From NCBI GenBank assembly GCA_028285595.1, contig JANQOW010000128.1:1-45652 (forward strand): 45,652 bases of DNA. Reading direction: 5' to 3'. The position numbers and the translations under genes were made by a program. The notes beneath the pieces were generated by a model. That model saw only the letters and a list, made by a program, of their open reading frames with translations. It searched no databases and was not told the DNA's origin. This document shows positions 7,648 through 17,385 of the stretch, piece after piece; within the stretch, counting starts at the first letter, position 1; every line of letters starts with the position of its first letter. Source of the DNA: Hyphomicrobiales bacterium. GTDB lineage: Bacteria > Pseudomonadota > Alphaproteobacteria > Rhizobiales > CAJQND01.

Positions 7648-9590
7648 GATAAAGCACCTTCATTTTTGATTTCGACGTGGGGCACAGCCTCTTCCGGCTC
7701 AAGACCCAGGACCTTGGCGTAGAAGGCGTACTCGGCATTGAGACACTGTGCCAACGTTGCTGCCGCACGAAAGCCGTGGCCTTCGCCGGCAAACTCGAAA
7801 TAGGCGACCGGCACACCTCGGTTTTCCAGGGAAGCGGCCATATCCCGGCTCTGCGTGGGCGGCACCACAAAATCCTTATCGCCCTGGAAGAAGATCGCTG
7901 GCGCCGAGATCTGATCGGCATGCTCCAGCGGGGAGCGGGCCTTGAAGACTGCGTCCGTGTCGCCCGGTTCGGTGCCGGTCAGCGCATAGAGGTAACCGGA
8001 TTCAAATTTGTGGGTCAGCGCCAGAAGTTTTTCCAGATCAGCCACGCCGTAATACGACGCACCGGCCGCGTAAAGATCGTGGAACGCCAAAGCGCAGAGC
8101 ACCGTGTAACCGCCCGCGCTGCCGCCGGAGATGACCAGCTTGGCAGGATCAGCAAGCCCTTTGTCCACCGTGGCCCTGGTGGCCGCGATCACATCGTCCA
8201 CGTCGGCAATGCCCCATTGCCCGTTAAGCGCTTCGCGGTAGGTGCGGCCATAGCCCCAGCTACCGGCGTAATCCACGTCCAGATAGGCGAAACCCCTGCT
8301 GGTCCAGTATTGCACTTTCAGCTTCAGCCCGCGGTCGGCCATGCCCGTCGGTCCACCGTGGGCAGAGACCAACATGGGCGGCGCACTCCCTTCAGGGCCT
8401 TGCCGGTCCGCATTCGCCGGCGGGTAGTACAGGGCCCACACCGGGCGGCCATCCTTGCCGCTGAGTTTCAGGATCTCTCCTCGGGAGAACGCGTCCCTGG
8501 CCAAATCAAACTCAGCGCTTCTGCGGATAATGTCGACTGCGCCATCGCGGGAGATGAGACCTATGGCGGGAGCTTCGGTGTCTGCAGTGACCTGCGCGGC
8601 GATCTCAGCGCCCAGAACCGTTGGGCCGTAAACGTTGCTCAGCCCCGTGTCCAAGCCGGAGAGGGTTCCGGTTTGCGCATCAAGCAGTGCAGATTTTGAA
8701 AGGCCGTCTTCAAAGTAGGTGACGAAGAGCTGCCCATCTGGAAGGCAAGTGAACGCGCGCGCGCCCAGCGCCCAGAGGGGCAGACCGAACTCCGCCTCCC
8801 GCTCGCAAATGCAGTGCGGCTCCTCGCCCGCCAGCCGGTAGAGATTGCCCCAGCCGGACCGGTCCCAGACGAAGTAGAGCTCGCCGTCTGAAGACCAGGT
8901 GGGCTGGAAAACGGCCGTGCCGCTGCCGCCGGCCACTGTACGGGGCGTGCCGAGGGCGCCGCCTTTCACGTCTGCCATCTTCAATGTGGCATCTTCCCAG
9001 GGCATGTGAGGCAAGGACCACTCCAACCAGGCCAGTGCGGCACCATTCGGTGATATGCGCGGACAGCCATAGAAATCCTTGCCCTCTGCCAGCCGCTCCA
9101 CAGCTCCCCGTTGGCCGGGGTGAAGCGAAATGGCCGCGAGCACGTTCTCAGGCTCAGGATCGTGGTCTTGTCTGTGAATCTCCGCAACGCCGATCAGCCG
9201 TTGGTTGGCTTCATCCAAACACAAATCGGAAAAGCGCCAGCCCTCCTTCTCGGTAATGCGGTCTATGGAGCGGTCGCTGCGCACCACGTAAATGTCCTGA
9301 TCCTCAGCATTGATGAAAAAGACGCCATCGGTGGTGGCCAGCAGTTCACCGCCACCATACTCGTGCACGCTGGAGCGCGCAGAAAACGGAGGCGGCAGAA
9401 GATCAATCAGCGTCCCCTCCCCGTCCCGGTGCACGATCGTGATGCGCCCGCCATCGGCAGGGCGGCCTTCAGACCAGTAAAGATCGTGCCCGACACCTTG
9501 GACCTGGCCGAGGCGGAGCGATTTGCCCGCCACAAGATCTGCGCTGATGGGCGAGGCCCAGGTGCCGTAGGGCTGGGTGCGTTTGCTCAA
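7644..9590 (-). CDS. S9 family prolyl oligopeptidase / acylaminoacyl-peptidase-like serine peptidase
   Basis: The 648-residue protein has an N-terminal beta-propeller of the acylaminoacyl-peptidase type, beginning QPYGTWASPISADLV and VGHDLYWSEGRP. The C-terminal alpha/beta-hydrolase domain carries the nucleophile Ser491 in SGGSAGGYT, an Asp in GDKDFVVPP and a His at about 606 in GEGHGF. These enzymes cut short peptides, often after proline or from blocked N-termini. No signal peptide is seen, so it should be cytoplasmic. The start appears to be TTG at 9590, 14 bases after the end of the aconitase X small subunit; the alignment with the family start supports it although the codon is rare. It may supply amino acids to the flanking catabolic enzymes. 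Confidence 0.88.
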   Translation of the reverse strand: MSKRTQPYGTWASPISADLVAGKSLRLGQVQGVGHDLYWSEGRPADGGRITIVHRDGEGTLIDLLPPPFSARSSVHEYGGGELLATTDGVFFINAEDQDIYVVRSDRSIDRITEKEGWRFSDLCLDEANQRLIGVAEIHRQDHDPEPENVLAAISLHPGQRGAVERLAEGKDFYGCPRISPNGAALAWLEWSLPHMPWEDATLKMADVKGGALGTPRTVAGGSGTAVFQPTWSSDGELYFVWDRSGWGNLYRLAGEEPHCICEREAEFGLPLWALGARAFTCLPDGQLFVTYFEDGLSKSALLDAQTGTLSGLDTGLSNVYGPTVLGAEIAAQVTADTEAPAIGLISRDGAVDIIRRSAEFDLARDAFSRGEILKLSGKDGRPVWALYYPPANADRQGPEGSAPPMLVSAHGGPTGMADRGLKLKVQYWTSRGFAYLDVDYAGSWGYGRTYREALNGQWGIADVDDVIAATRATVDKGLADPAKLVISGGSAGGYTVLCALAFHDLYAAGASYYGVADLEKLLALTHKFESGYLYALTGTEPGDTDAVFKARSPLEHADQISAPAIFFQGDKDFVVPPTQSRDMAASLENRGVPVAYFEFAGEGHGFRAAATLAQCLNAEYAFYAKVLGLEPEEAVPHVEIKNEGALS

Positions 9591-9604
9591 GATCTTGGTC
9601 TCCG

Positions 9605-10012
9605 CTATGGAAGGATGGTCACGTGTGCGCCGCTGATCCGCGCCAGCCGGCCCGTGGTGAGAGTGGCCAGGTCGCCGCGCGTGATCTCTACGATCGGCAC
9701 GCAGATATCATAAAGCTGCAAGGCCGTCATGACGCCAGCCACCAGATTGACGTCTTTTTTTGCCGTGATGATCCCGGCCGGTCCGCAGCCGTTCCGAATG
9801 GCCTCGGCCACGCCGGCCGGCGTGCCGGCAGAGCCCCGCGTCTCCGGAAGCGCCAGCAAGGTGCCGGTTGCGTTGGCGCCCGCCTGCGGGTGATGTTGAT
9901 CTATGATCTTGCCGGTTTGGGGATCGAACCCGCCCCAGAAGCTCAAGGGCTCCTGGAGCACGAGAAGAGGGCCCTCTGCCTCCCCTTGATGGAGCACGGT
10001 GGCGGTGATCAT
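9605..10012 (-). CDS. Aconitase X small (swivel, DUF126) subunit
   Basis: The 135-residue protein is the separate swivel domain of aconitase X. It shows the family pattern PLSFWGGFDPQTGKIID and HPQAGANATGTLLALPETRG near residues 20-60, and ends with RGDLATLTTGRLARISG. In bacteria the two-subunit type (AcnX type IIa) has been characterised as cis-3-hydroxy-L-proline dehydratase; archaeal relatives dehydrate mevalonate 5-phosphate. Its ATG overlaps the TGA of the large-subunit gene as ATGA, which fits a 1:1 heteromeric enzyme. It is followed after 14 bases by an S9 peptidase gene. Confidence 0.85.
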   Translation of the reverse strand: MITATVLHQGEAEGPLLVLQEPLSFWGGFDPQTGKIIDQHHPQAGANATGTLLALPETRGSAGTPAGVAEAIRNGCGPAGIITAKKDVNLVAGVMTALQLYDICVPIVEITRGDLATLTTGRLARISGAHVTILP

Positions 10013-11307
10013 GCGGCGCCTTTCTGCCAGAGGGTCTCATCGCGCAGAACCTCACCTGACGTGGCCGACCGAACGCAATCTTCCAAGCTGCCAAAGCACA
10101 CCTCAACGGGCAACATGCCCGGCGCGTAGTAGGCCCATTTCGCCGAGTTGGTCATGACACGCCCCCTGGCACCGCGGACGGCGGGTGTGAAATAGGTGCA
10201 GGTGTCCACAACGATCTGCACGCCCGCCTTTTCCAACGCGTCCACCCAGCCTTTTTGGATCGCAAGCTCGCGCACATGGCGGCTGGTGGAGACGTACATG
10301 ACCACCTCATCGGCCACTTTGCGCCCGTCCATCAATGCGGCCAGGCGGGCAAACTCGGTGAACGAAAAGTGCGGTGTGCCAAGGGCAACCATGTCGAGGC
10401 GGCCGGGAGCGGCTGTTGAGAGGTCATCGCGGGCCTCGCGCAAGTCCGCCAGCGTGATGGTGCGCACATCGGCCGGCTCTTCGCCGTGGGACACCGTTTC
10501 AAGATCGGGGGCTTCCGGAGTGACGCCGATGGCATGAAACAAGGCAACGCCCCCGGAGGCCGCTGTGGCGGCACTCATGGCTTTCTGGCTGTCGAGGGTG
10601 GTGTCCGGCGGCAAGCCTTCGATCACCGGGATCGCCGATCCGGCCTGCTTGCCAACATGGTGGCCGAGCACATGGGCCAGCATTTCCTGGTTCCTTAGGG
10701 CACCGGGCACATCGTCGCCGAGGCGGAACAGGATCTGGCCTTTTCTGTTTTCGCTCTTGTGCAATCCGGCGTTGGGCACCCGGCCCATGAGGGCGCAGCA
10801 CACGTCAAGAAAGTCGCCATATTTGTTGGTGCGGGCGCCAACGGCGGAATTGTAGTAGGTCACCGCATTGGATTCAGAGCCCACAATGTGATCGCCCAGG
10901 CCCGGACCTCCAGGCAGTTGGTAAGGCGCGCAGGTCCACACCGGGCGGCACCCCATCTGCTCGTACAGCTTCATCAGCTCTTTGGCGCCGGCAATGAATT
11001 GAGGGGACTTCTCCGGCGGCCTCATGTCCGGCAGCTCAACGCTGACCGGTACCGTGTTCGTCCAGGAGGGAACGACCATCCGGCCGCCTCCTTCCACCAC
11101 AAAGCGGGCAAAGTCCACATGGGCCTCACCATAGTAGTGGCAGGCATCAACGTGAACGAACGAGACATCAATGAGCTCAGCTGCCCCCATCAACTCGCCG
11201 GCCTTTACGACCATCTGTGCGGCAAATTGCAGAACAGGACCGTTTTCCCCGGAGAGATGGGCCTGGTCCTGGTCATTCAGAGTAAGCGTTTCAAGCGCAC
11301 TGTTCAT
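10009..11307 (-). CDS. Aconitase X catalytic (large, DUF521) subunit, probable cis-3-hydroxy-L-proline dehydratase
   Basis: The 432-residue protein is the catalytic subunit of aconitase X. It has the family segments SWTNTVPVS (about 81-89), CAPYQLPGGPGLGDHIVGSE (126-145), SAVGARTNKYGD (154-165) and VDTCTYFTP (367-375). Cys126 and Cys370 are candidate iron-sulfur ligands. Family knowledge points to dehydration of cis-3-hydroxy-L-proline to pyrroline-2-carboxylate in bacteria; a ketimine reductase would then yield proline, but none is present here. The downstream peptidase and threonine aldolase support an amino-acid catabolic role. ATG at 11307 has no clear ribosome site. No polypeptide fusion with the small subunit occurs, placing it in the two-subunit class. 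Confidence 0.82.
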   Translation of the reverse strand: MNSALETLTLNDQDQAHLSGENGPVLQFAAQMVVKAGELMGAAELIDVSFVHVDACHYYGEAHVDFARFVVEGGGRMVVPSWTNTVPVSVELPDMRPPEKSPQFIAGAKELMKLYEQMGCRPVWTCAPYQLPGGPGLGDHIVGSESNAVTYYNSAVGARTNKYGDFLDVCCALMGRVPNAGLHKSENRKGQILFRLGDDVPGALRNQEMLAHVLGHHVGKQAGSAIPVIEGLPPDTTLDSQKAMSAATAASGGVALFHAIGVTPEAPDLETVSHGEEPADVRTITLADLREARDDLSTAAPGRLDMVALGTPHFSFTEFARLAALMDGRKVADEVVMYVSTSRHVRELAIQKGWVDALEKAGVQIVVDTCTYFTPAVRGARGRVMTNSAKWAYYAPGMLPVEVCFGSLEDCVRSATSGEVLRDETLWQKGAA

Positions 11308-11358
11308 GCGCGATGGATAGCAGAAAGACCCCGAAAGCGGCTACGGTAATTGTGGGCC

Positions 11359-12087
11359 TCAGGCCGCCTGAACCAGAATTCGCTCGCCCAGATCCTTCGC
11401 CTTGTGAACCGCGCGGCGGAACACGTTGAGTTTCCGTTTCAGGACAGCATCCACATCATCGCCCGCTCTGACCACAATGCGATGGTTCAGGAAGCTCGAA
11501 GGCCCGCACGGTCGCTCGTCGCAGGTCCGAAGGCGCGTGTACCCCGCCTCGCCCACCGCAGCGGCAACGCGCTGAGACCAAAGCCCGTATGGCGCCGAGG
11601 CGTGCTCAACCCTCGTGCCGGTGAGCTGTTCCAGCACCCGTTTTGAATGCCTGAGCTGGCGGGACAGCTCATCGTCCGAAAGCTCCGTCCAGGCGCGGTG
11701 ATCGGTGCCATGGGACCCGATCATCATACCTTCTTGCACCAGCTCTTTAATCTGAGGCGCGTTGAGATGGCCTTTGCAGCCGATCCAATCGGTGGGGACG
11801 AAGAACGCCGCGCGCAAAGACGCCGCTTTCAAGAGCGGCAACACGCACGCATGATCGCTCAAGTAGCCGTCATCGAAATCCAGGTGAATGTCCACCACAT
11901 GGCGCGACTGCAGGACGTCAACTGAGTTCACAATCTCCGCGAGTTGTTGTTCTGGCAGCCAATAGGGACGCTCAGCGGCAGCGCAGGCGTCCGAAGCCTC
12001 TCCAATACCGTGGAAACATAAAGTCACAGACAAGCGCTGTGTGCGTGAAAGAGCTGACCAGGTTTTCATCATTGCCGTTACATGCAT
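11359..12087 (-). CDS. Polysaccharide deacetylase (NodB domain), HfsH-like role
   Basis: The 242-residue protein carries the NodB homology domain. DFDDGY (residues 70-75) gives the catalytic base and metal Asp, SHGTDH (125-130) the two metal histidines, and SAPYGLW the third motif. Such enzymes remove N-acetyl groups from GlcNAc-containing polymers. In Caulobacter the equivalent HfsH partly deacetylates holdfast and is needed for adhesion. No clear signal peptide is present, so it may be cytoplasmic, as proposed for some holdfast deacetylases. Starts at 12087, 12072 or 12069 are possible and none has a strong ribosome site. It opens the polysaccharide locus and is divergent from a GT2 gene. 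Confidence 0.83.
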   Translation of the reverse strand: MHVTAMMKTWSALSRTQRLSVTLCFHGIGEASDACAAAERPYWLPEQQLAEIVNSVDVLQSRHVVDIHLDFDDGYLSDHACVLPLLKAASLRAAFFVPTDWIGCKGHLNAPQIKELVQEGMMIGSHGTDHRAWTELSDDELSRQLRHSKRVLEQLTGTRVEHASAPYGLWSQRVAAAVGEAGYTRLRTCDERPCGPSSFLNHRIVVRAGDDVDAVLKRKLNVFRRAVHKAKDLGERILVQAA

Positions 12088-12229
12088 TCAGGCTGGATGC
12101 CGCGCCATTCGGACACACTCCGAGCGCGTTCTCCACCTTCAGCAAATACCGTGCCTGGGCGCACGCCGCTACACGACTTTAGGTGGCATGAACTTTGCTG
12201 CGTTGGTGGCTCGCAGATGGGATTAAGTC

Positions 12230-13288
12230 ATGAAGCCTCAGAAAGACACAGCCTTCGACACGTACGCGCCTGGCTCTTCGCCGGCCGTCAGCGTGATTGT
12301 GCCGATTTACAATGCCGGCGATCTGCTTGCCGACACCATCACCTCGGTGCTGGATCAGACATATTCCGATTTTGAGCTGATCCTTGTGGATGATGGCTCC
12401 ACCGACCACTCAGCGATGGTGTGCCGGACTTTTACGGACCCCAGGATTCGTTATTTCTGGCAGAACAATGCGGGCGTATCGGCCGCGCGGAACTCCGGCC
12501 TGGCCATGGCCAGGGGCGCGTTCATCGGATTTATAGATTCAGACGACCTGTGGCACGAAGACAAGATCGCCGCACACATGGCCCATTTCGAGGCCCGGCC
12601 CAATGTGGGGGTCAGCTACAGCGCCTGTCAGTTCATCAACAAACAGGGCGCCCTTTTGAACACCCGTTTCCGACCCAAAATGACCGGGATCACCGCAGCA
12701 GACGTCTATAGCCGGAACCCGATCGCAGGAGGGTCTTCTGCCTTTTTCAGGCGCTCGGTTTTCAATGAAATCATCGAGCCGGCCTCAGGCGATGGTTGCC
12801 GGGATTACTTCTACACCGAGGAATCCGCTCCAGGTTTGAGTCTGGCGGAGGACCACCAATGCTGGCTCAGAATTGCGCTGCATTCAGAGCTTCAGTTCGA
12901 AGGTGTTGACCGGTTTTTGACCTGTTACCGCATCCACGATGAAGGCCTTTCGGCCAACATTCCCGCGATGAACAAGGGCTGGGAAGCAATCGATGCCTAT
13001 GTGGAGCGGGTCGCGCCGGAGCTTCACAAGATGCATTCGGCCCGCGCCAATGCTTATCAGATGCGGTATTACGCGCGCCGCGCGATCGCCATGAAGAACG
13101 GGGCCCTCGCGCTGTCCTATGTGCGCAAGTCGCTGGGGCACTCGCTTGAGCCGTTCTGGCGCGAACCAACCAAATCCCTGACCACACTTGGAGCCGCAAC
13201 ACTGATGTGCGTGATGCCCAAGCTGGGCGGGCGCCTTCTTGGAGACAATCTCAGCAGTAAGAGTGGAGACGAAGCATGGGTTGCGTAG
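12230..13288 (+). CDS. Family 2 glycosyltransferase (GT-A fold)
   Basis: The 352-residue protein starts its catalytic domain with [13 protein letters not shown] (about residues 23-35), followed by [11 protein letters not shown] and the metal-binding FIDSDD motif near residue 103. These are the nucleotide-sugar binding features of inverting GT2 enzymes, which add a sugar to a lipid-linked oligosaccharide at the cytoplasmic membrane face. The C-terminal third is helical without clear membrane segments. The gene overlaps the following epimerase-like gene by 13 bases, so they are probably co-translated. Within the locus it is a candidate for one of the repeat-unit sugar transferases. The donor sugar cannot be read from sequence. 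Confidence 0.88.
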   Translation: MKPQKDTAFDTYAPGSSPAVSVIVPIYNAGDLLADTITSVLDQTYSDFELILVDDGSTDHSAMVCRTFTDPRIRYFWQNNAGVSAARNSGLAMARGAFIGFIDSDDLWHEDKIAAHMAHFEARPNVGVSYSACQFINKQGALLNTRFRPKMTGITAADVYSRNPIAGGSSAFFRRSVFNEIIEPASGDGCRDYFYTEESAPGLSLAEDHQCWLRIALHSELQFEGVDRFLTCYRIHDEGLSANIPAMNKGWEAIDAYVERVAPELHKMHSARANAYQMRYYARRAIAMKNGALALSYVRKSLGHSLEPFWREPTKSLTTLGAATLMCVMPKLGGRLLGDNLSSKSGDEAWVA

Positions 13289-14349
13289 TTGTAACAGGAT
13301 CAGGCGGCCTCATCGGCGCCGAAGCGGTCTTGCACTTTGCGGCACAAGGACTGGACGTGCATGGCATCGACAATGATATGCGCAAATACTTCTTCGGGGC
13401 GAAAGCTTCAACGAGCTGGCGCGTTGCCGACCTGAAGCAGCGCTGCAAGAGTTACCATCACCACACGCTTGATATCCGCGATGAAGACGCGGTCATGCGG
13501 CTGTTTAAGGAACTGGGCAGTGACATTCACAGCGTGGTTCACGCGGCCGCCCAGCCAAGCCACGATTGGGCCGCGCGCGAGCCGTTCACCGACTTCACCG
13601 TCAATGCGAACGGCACGCTCAATCTCCTGGAGGCGACGCGCAAATTCGCCCCGGACGCGGCCTTCGCCTTCATGTCCACCAACAAAGTCTACGGCGACCG
13701 GCCGAACTCCCTGCCTTTGGTGGAACTGGCGCAACGCTGGGAGATCGATGAAAGCCACGCCTATCACGCGCGCGGCATCGACGAAGACATGAGCATCGAT
13801 GCCAGCAAACACAGCATCTTCGGGGCCTCCAAGGCGGCGGCCGATCTGATGGTGCAGGAATATGGCCGCTATTTCGGTATGAAGACCGGCTGCTTTCGCG
13901 GCGGGTGCCTGACCGGGGCCGGCCATTCCGGCGCCGAACTCCATGGTTTCCTGGCCTATCTCATGCAGTGCACAGCCACGGGCCAGCCCTATACGGTGTT
14001 TGGGTACAAGGCCAAACAGGTGCGCGATAACATTCATTCCAGCGATCTGGTGCAAGCACTCTGGCGCTTCTGTGAGGCACCTCAATCCGGCGCCGTGTTC
14101 AACATTGGCGGCAGCCGTCATTCCTCGTGCTCCATGCTGGAAGCCATTACACTGTGCGAAAACCAGGCCGGACGGGAGCTGAATTGGACCTATTCGGATG
14201 ACAACCGCTCCGGCGATCACATCTGGTGGATCAGCGATATCTCACGCTTCCAAGAGGCCTATCCGGGCTATGAGCTGAAATACGGCATTGAGGACATCAT
14301 CGCCGATCTCTACGAGAACGGCATTAGCCGTTGGAAGGACGCCGGCTGA
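13276..14349 (+). CDS. NAD-dependent epimerase/dehydratase family protein (CDP-paratose 2-epimerase-like) with Phe in place of catalytic Tyr
   Basis: The 357-residue protein is an extended SDR. It begins with the NAD motif TGSGGLIG (7-14) and resembles CDP-paratose 2-epimerase ([19 protein letters not shown] in the middle, [10 protein letters not shown] later). The active-site serine/threonine strand is present (FMSTNKVYG, 132-140). The usual YxxxK reads F182-G-A-S-K186, so the general-acid/base tyrosine is phenylalanine. Either a different residue serves, or the protein does not do standard epimerisation. It overlaps the GT2 gene upstream by 13 bases and the WecG-type gene downstream by one base (TGATG). 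Its place between two glycosyltransferases argues for a role in making or modifying a nucleotide sugar for this polymer. Confidence 0.85.
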   Translation: MGCVVVTGSGGLIGAEAVLHFAAQGLDVHGIDNDMRKYFFGAKASTSWRVADLKQRCKSYHHHTLDIRDEDAVMRLFKELGSDIHSVVHAAAQPSHDWAAREPFTDFTVNANGTLNLLEATRKFAPDAAFAFMSTNKVYGDRPNSLPLVELAQRWEIDESHAYHARGIDEDMSIDASKHSIFGASKAAADLMVQEYGRYFGMKTGCFRGGCLTGAGHSGAELHGFLAYLMQCTATGQPYTVFGYKAKQVRDNIHSSDLVQALWRFCEAPQSGAVFNIGGSRHSSCSMLEAITLCENQAGRELNWTYSDDNRSGDHIWWISDISRFQEAYPGYELKYGIEDIIADLYENGISRWKDAG

Positions 14350-15152
14350 TGCTCGATTTCGGCAAGCACAAGGTCGCCGAGGTGAACATCTCGGCCGTGG
14401 ACTATGAAGCAGCTTGCGCGAAGGTCGTGCATGCCGCTGAGACAACATCCGCATTGTCGGTCTCTGCCTTGGCGGTGCATGGCGTGATGACGGGCGTGCT
14501 GGACAAACAACATGCCCAACGGCTGAACGCTCTCGATCTGGTGGTGCCGGACGGCCAGCCTGTGCGCTGGGCGCTGCGGCTGGTGCATGGCATTGCCCTG
14601 CCCGACCGGGTTTATGGCCCGGAACTGACATTGCGCGTCTGTGCTGATGCTGCGGCCAGTGGCTTGCCGGTCTACTTTTACGGCAGCAAACCGGCCGTGT
14701 TGGAAAAGCTTCGTGCGCAGCTCGCCGAGCGCTTTCCAAAGTTGGAGATCGCCGGCATGGAGCCCTCAAAATTCCGCCAGTTGAGCGCTGAAGAAAACGC
14801 CGAAGCGGTGGAGCGGATCAAGCAGTCGGGCGCTAAGATTGTGTTTGTGGGCCTGGGCTGCCCACGCCAGGAGGTGTGGGCCTATGAGAACGCTCCTGAT
14901 TTGTCTCTCCCGGTTCTGGCGGTTGGCGCAGCGTTTGATTTTCATGCCGGGCTGTTGAGCCAGGCGCCGCCTTGGATGCAGGCCAGAGGCCTTGAATGGC
15001 TCTATCGGCTGATCATGGAGCCGACCCGGCTCTGGCACCGCTATCTGGTGCTCAACCCTCTGTTTTGCTGGGAAATTGCCAAGCAGTTGCTTGGGCTCAA
15101 AAAAGGCCGCACCGCCGCGCCTTCGCTTCCTGCGAAGATGTACTACGGTTGA
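14349..15152 (+). CDS. WecG/TagA/CpsF family glycosyltransferase (GT26), HfsJ-like
   Basis: The 267-residue protein has the GT26 features: [17 protein letters not shown] (about 58-74), a sugar-nucleotide-like [17 protein letters not shown] segment (about 102-118), and [15 protein letters not shown] (about 168-182), then [11 protein letters not shown]26 enzymes transfer ManNAcA, ManNAc or related sugars to undecaprenyl-linked intermediates at the inner membrane. In Caulobacter, HfsJ is the GT26 enzyme essential for holdfast and is the target of the inhibitor HfiA. The ATG at 14349 overlaps the preceding TGA by one base. It is convergent with, and two bases from, a minus-strand GT2 gene. Confidence 0.88.
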   Translation: MLDFGKHKVAEVNISAVDYEAACAKVVHAAETTSALSVSALAVHGVMTGVLDKQHAQRLNALDLVVPDGQPVRWALRLVHGIALPDRVYGPELTLRVCADAAASGLPVYFYGSKPAVLEKLRAQLAERFPKLEIAGMEPSKFRQLSAEENAEAVERIKQSGAKIVFVGLGCPRQEVWAYENAPDLSLPVLAVGAAFDFHAGLLSQAPPWMQARGLEWLYRLIMEPTRLWHRYLVLNPLFCWEIAKQLLGLKKGRTAAPSLPAKMYYG

Positions 15153-15154
15153 GT

Positions 15155-16054
15155 TCAGCCGGGCTGTTCTTTCCCCTGCACCAGGTAGGCCACCTTACCC
15201 AGATTGATCGCCGCAGAGCTTGCAAAGCGGATCCACCGCAATGGTCCGAACGGCAGCGCCGTGCAGGCCAGCAAGCTGCAGACGACCAGCTTGGCAAAAC
15301 TTGAGGCCAAAGCCTTGTTGTGGCCGCCGGCAAATCCGTCCTGACCGGTCATGGACATGACCCGGGCATATCCCTTGCCGCGCGCAAAGCACAGCTTCAG
15401 AACGTAACCCAACGTGGTCCGGGACGCATCGACAGGCTCGCGCACCGCCGCGCGGTCGGTGGTGGCCATCTTGGCTTTTTTGGCCCGGCAAAGGGCAAAG
15501 AAGTGCAGATCCTCAACACCTGTGGCGAACGACACATCGAAGCGCAGATTGTGCCGCTCGACGAAGGACCGCCGCAGCAGGCTGTTGCCCGTGCGCCCGA
15601 CAATGAAGTCACCCCTGCGCGCCGTGCGCACCTCGCTGGGAAACAACGGGTTGAGTGCCACGATCCAGGCGGGTGCGTGCGCTTCGTATTCAGGGTGCAC
15701 CGGCGCAAACATGCAATCTGCACCCATGCGGCGCGCGTCTTCCACAAGGTGTTCGATCCACGCCGGGCCGGCCACTTCGTCATCATCTATGAAGATAATG
15801 TACTCGCCACGCGCCGCGTCCAGGCAGGCATTGCGGGCCTTTGCAATGTTGCGGCTTGCAACATTGATCACCTGCACCGGATGGTTTCGGCCCGCAGCCG
15901 GGACAATCTGAGCAGCCCGGCCATCCAAACTGTCGTCGGCCACCACGACCTCTATCGTCCAGCTTTCCGGAACAACCTGCGCGTCAATCGACGCCAAAGT
16001 GTTTGCAAGGCTGCTCCGGCCGCAGCTTGCGATGGCAATGGTCACATGCGCCAT
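15155..16054 (-). CDS. Family 2 glycosyltransferase
   Basis: The 299-residue protein starts with VTIAIASCGRSSLANTLASI, then VVVADDSLDG (about 37-46) and FIDDDEVAGPAWIEHL (about 92-107) with the metal-binding acidic cluster. The C-terminal region has hydrophobic stretches (LVVCSLLACTALPFGPLRWI) that may anchor it to the membrane. I chose ATG 16054, which starts at the domain; an upstream in-frame start at 16114 would lie deeper in the polymerase gene. It overlaps the Wzy gene by 13 bases, so it is the last gene of a three-gene minus-strand unit of flippase, polymerase and transferase. Confidence 0.85.
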   Translation of the reverse strand: MAHVTIAIASCGRSSLANTLASIDAQVVPESWTIEVVVADDSLDGRAAQIVPAAGRNHPVQVINVASRNIAKARNACLDAARGEYIIFIDDDEVAGPAWIEHLVEDARRMGADCMFAPVHPEYEAHAPAWIVALNPLFPSEVRTARRGDFIVGRTGNSLLRRSFVERHNLRFDVSFATGVEDLHFFALCRAKKAKMATTDRAAVREPVDASRTTLGYVLKLCFARGKGYARVMSMTGQDGFAGGHNKALASSFAKLVVCSLLACTALPFGPLRWIRFASSAAINLGKVAYLVQGKEQPG

Positions 16055-17385
16055 AGCGGAGCCTCGCCATGGCCTGATCGCACGTTTATGGGATCGTAGA
16101 TGATCGCCAGCCATGCGATGTGGAAGATGATAAACGCAACGTTGGTGCCCAGGAACCAGGAGGTCTCCAGGAGGTTGTAGAGAATGGAAAACACCATGAG
16201 CGTCAGACAGGCGCTGCCGGCCAGGAAGCTGCGGTCAGCGATTCTGCCGGCGAGATGAAGCCCCACCACCAACAGGGGCAGGAACAGAAAGAGCGCAACC
16301 AAGCCGCCATGGAGCATGATATCGATGTAGCCGTTGTGAGCATGGGCGGTCTGGGCGATGAAGGTTGCCCCTGTTTTGAGCGGCGGGCTTTCCGCGCCAA
16401 TTTGCCAGAACGATCGGAAACCATATCCCCCGATGGGGCGCTGCATGACCTGGTCCAGGGTGAAGGCCCAGATGTCTGTGCGGCCGGTAAAGGTCGCGTC
16501 ACCCGTCACGATCTCCGACAAGTCCCAAAAATCCAGATTGAGCATAGATTCCGCCAGAAACACCCCGACGGTCATGAGCACGAGAATACCGAAGAACTGC
16601 AACGCTGCCGACACGCGCAGCCAACGCGCCACCGCAGCGCCCGCGAAGCCTGCGAACACACACACCGGCAAAAGGCCGGCAGACGTTTTGGAAAGGCTGA
16701 CGGCGATCAAAGCAACGCAAATTGGAAGCATCATCAGCGCCACAAGCTTGCCGAACGTATTGCCCCAGCTCAGCCTGTAGAGGGCGAACATGATGGCCAC
16801 CACGCAGAACGCGCCCAGGTTGTTCTTGTGCTCGAAGATCCCCTCGTGACCGATCGGTCCTGGCGGGCGCATGATCACTGAGCCCACATTGGCGAAGACG
16901 GTGACCACAATCACCCAGAACACGGGCTCCAGGATCTTTCTGCTGTCTTTCACCAGCGCAAAGGAGAGATAGATGCTGAGTGCGATCATGATCTGCAAGG
17001 CCAGCCGTGATGCGGCCACCGCCGGAGCTAAGGCCCACAGGATGCTGAGCGCGCTCCAGGCGAAGAACGCTGCAAAGCCGATGATGTAGGCCATGTTGAG
17101 CTGCAAATGTCTGCGACCTGCCGTAAAGGCCATCACCACCATGAGACCGAACAATGGCGGCATCCAGATCTTGTGAATGAGGTAGCTTTGAGAGGCGCCG
17201 AAGCCGAAGTTCAAACCATGACCTCCGCCAATGGGCGTTGCGTAGAGCAAGGGCCAGATCAAGATCGGGTTGAGCAAGACCAGCGCCGGCACCAGCGCCG
17301 CCAAGCGCTCGGCAAAACTGGTGCGCGGTGGCGCCATAGCCGCCAGCGCAGCCCGATCAAACGGCTGGGCGAGGGACGGTGTCAT
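16042..17385 (-). CDS. O-antigen ligase/polymerase family protein (Wzy-like)
   Basis: The protein of about 447 residues has ten or more membrane segments and one large periplasmic loop holding RPIGGYGFRSFW and TAHAHNGYIDIMLHGG, the signature of the Wzy_C (O-antigen ligase/polymerase) family. Such proteins join lipid-linked repeat units in the periplasm. In Caulobacter holdfast synthesis the counterparts are HfsC and HfsI. I prefer ATG 17385; ATG 17412 is also in frame. Either way it overlaps the flippase gene (by 29 or 56 bases) and overlaps the GT2 gene at its end, so all three are likely translated as a unit. Confidence 0.86.
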   Translation of the reverse strand: MTPSLAQPFDRAALAAMAPPRTSFAERLAALVPALVLLNPILIWPLLYATPIGGGHGLNFGFGASQSYLIHKIWMPPLFGLMVVMAFTAGRRHLQLNMAYIIGFAAFFAWSALSILWALAPAVAASRLALQIMIALSIYLSFALVKDSRKILEPVFWVIVVTVFANVGSVIMRPPGPIGHEGIFEHKNNLGAFCVVAIMFALYRLSWGNTFGKLVALMMLPICVALIAVSLSKTSAGLLPVCVFAGFAGAAVARWLRVSAALQFFGILVLMTVGVFLAESMLNLDFWDLSEIVTGDATFTGRTDIWAFTLDQVMQRPIGGYGFRSFWQIGAESPPLKTGATFIAQTAHAHNGYIDIMLHGGLVALFLFLPLLVVGLHLAGRIADRSFLAGSACLTLMVFSILYNLLETSWFLGTNVAFIIFHIAWLAIIYDPINVRSGHGEAPLWRM

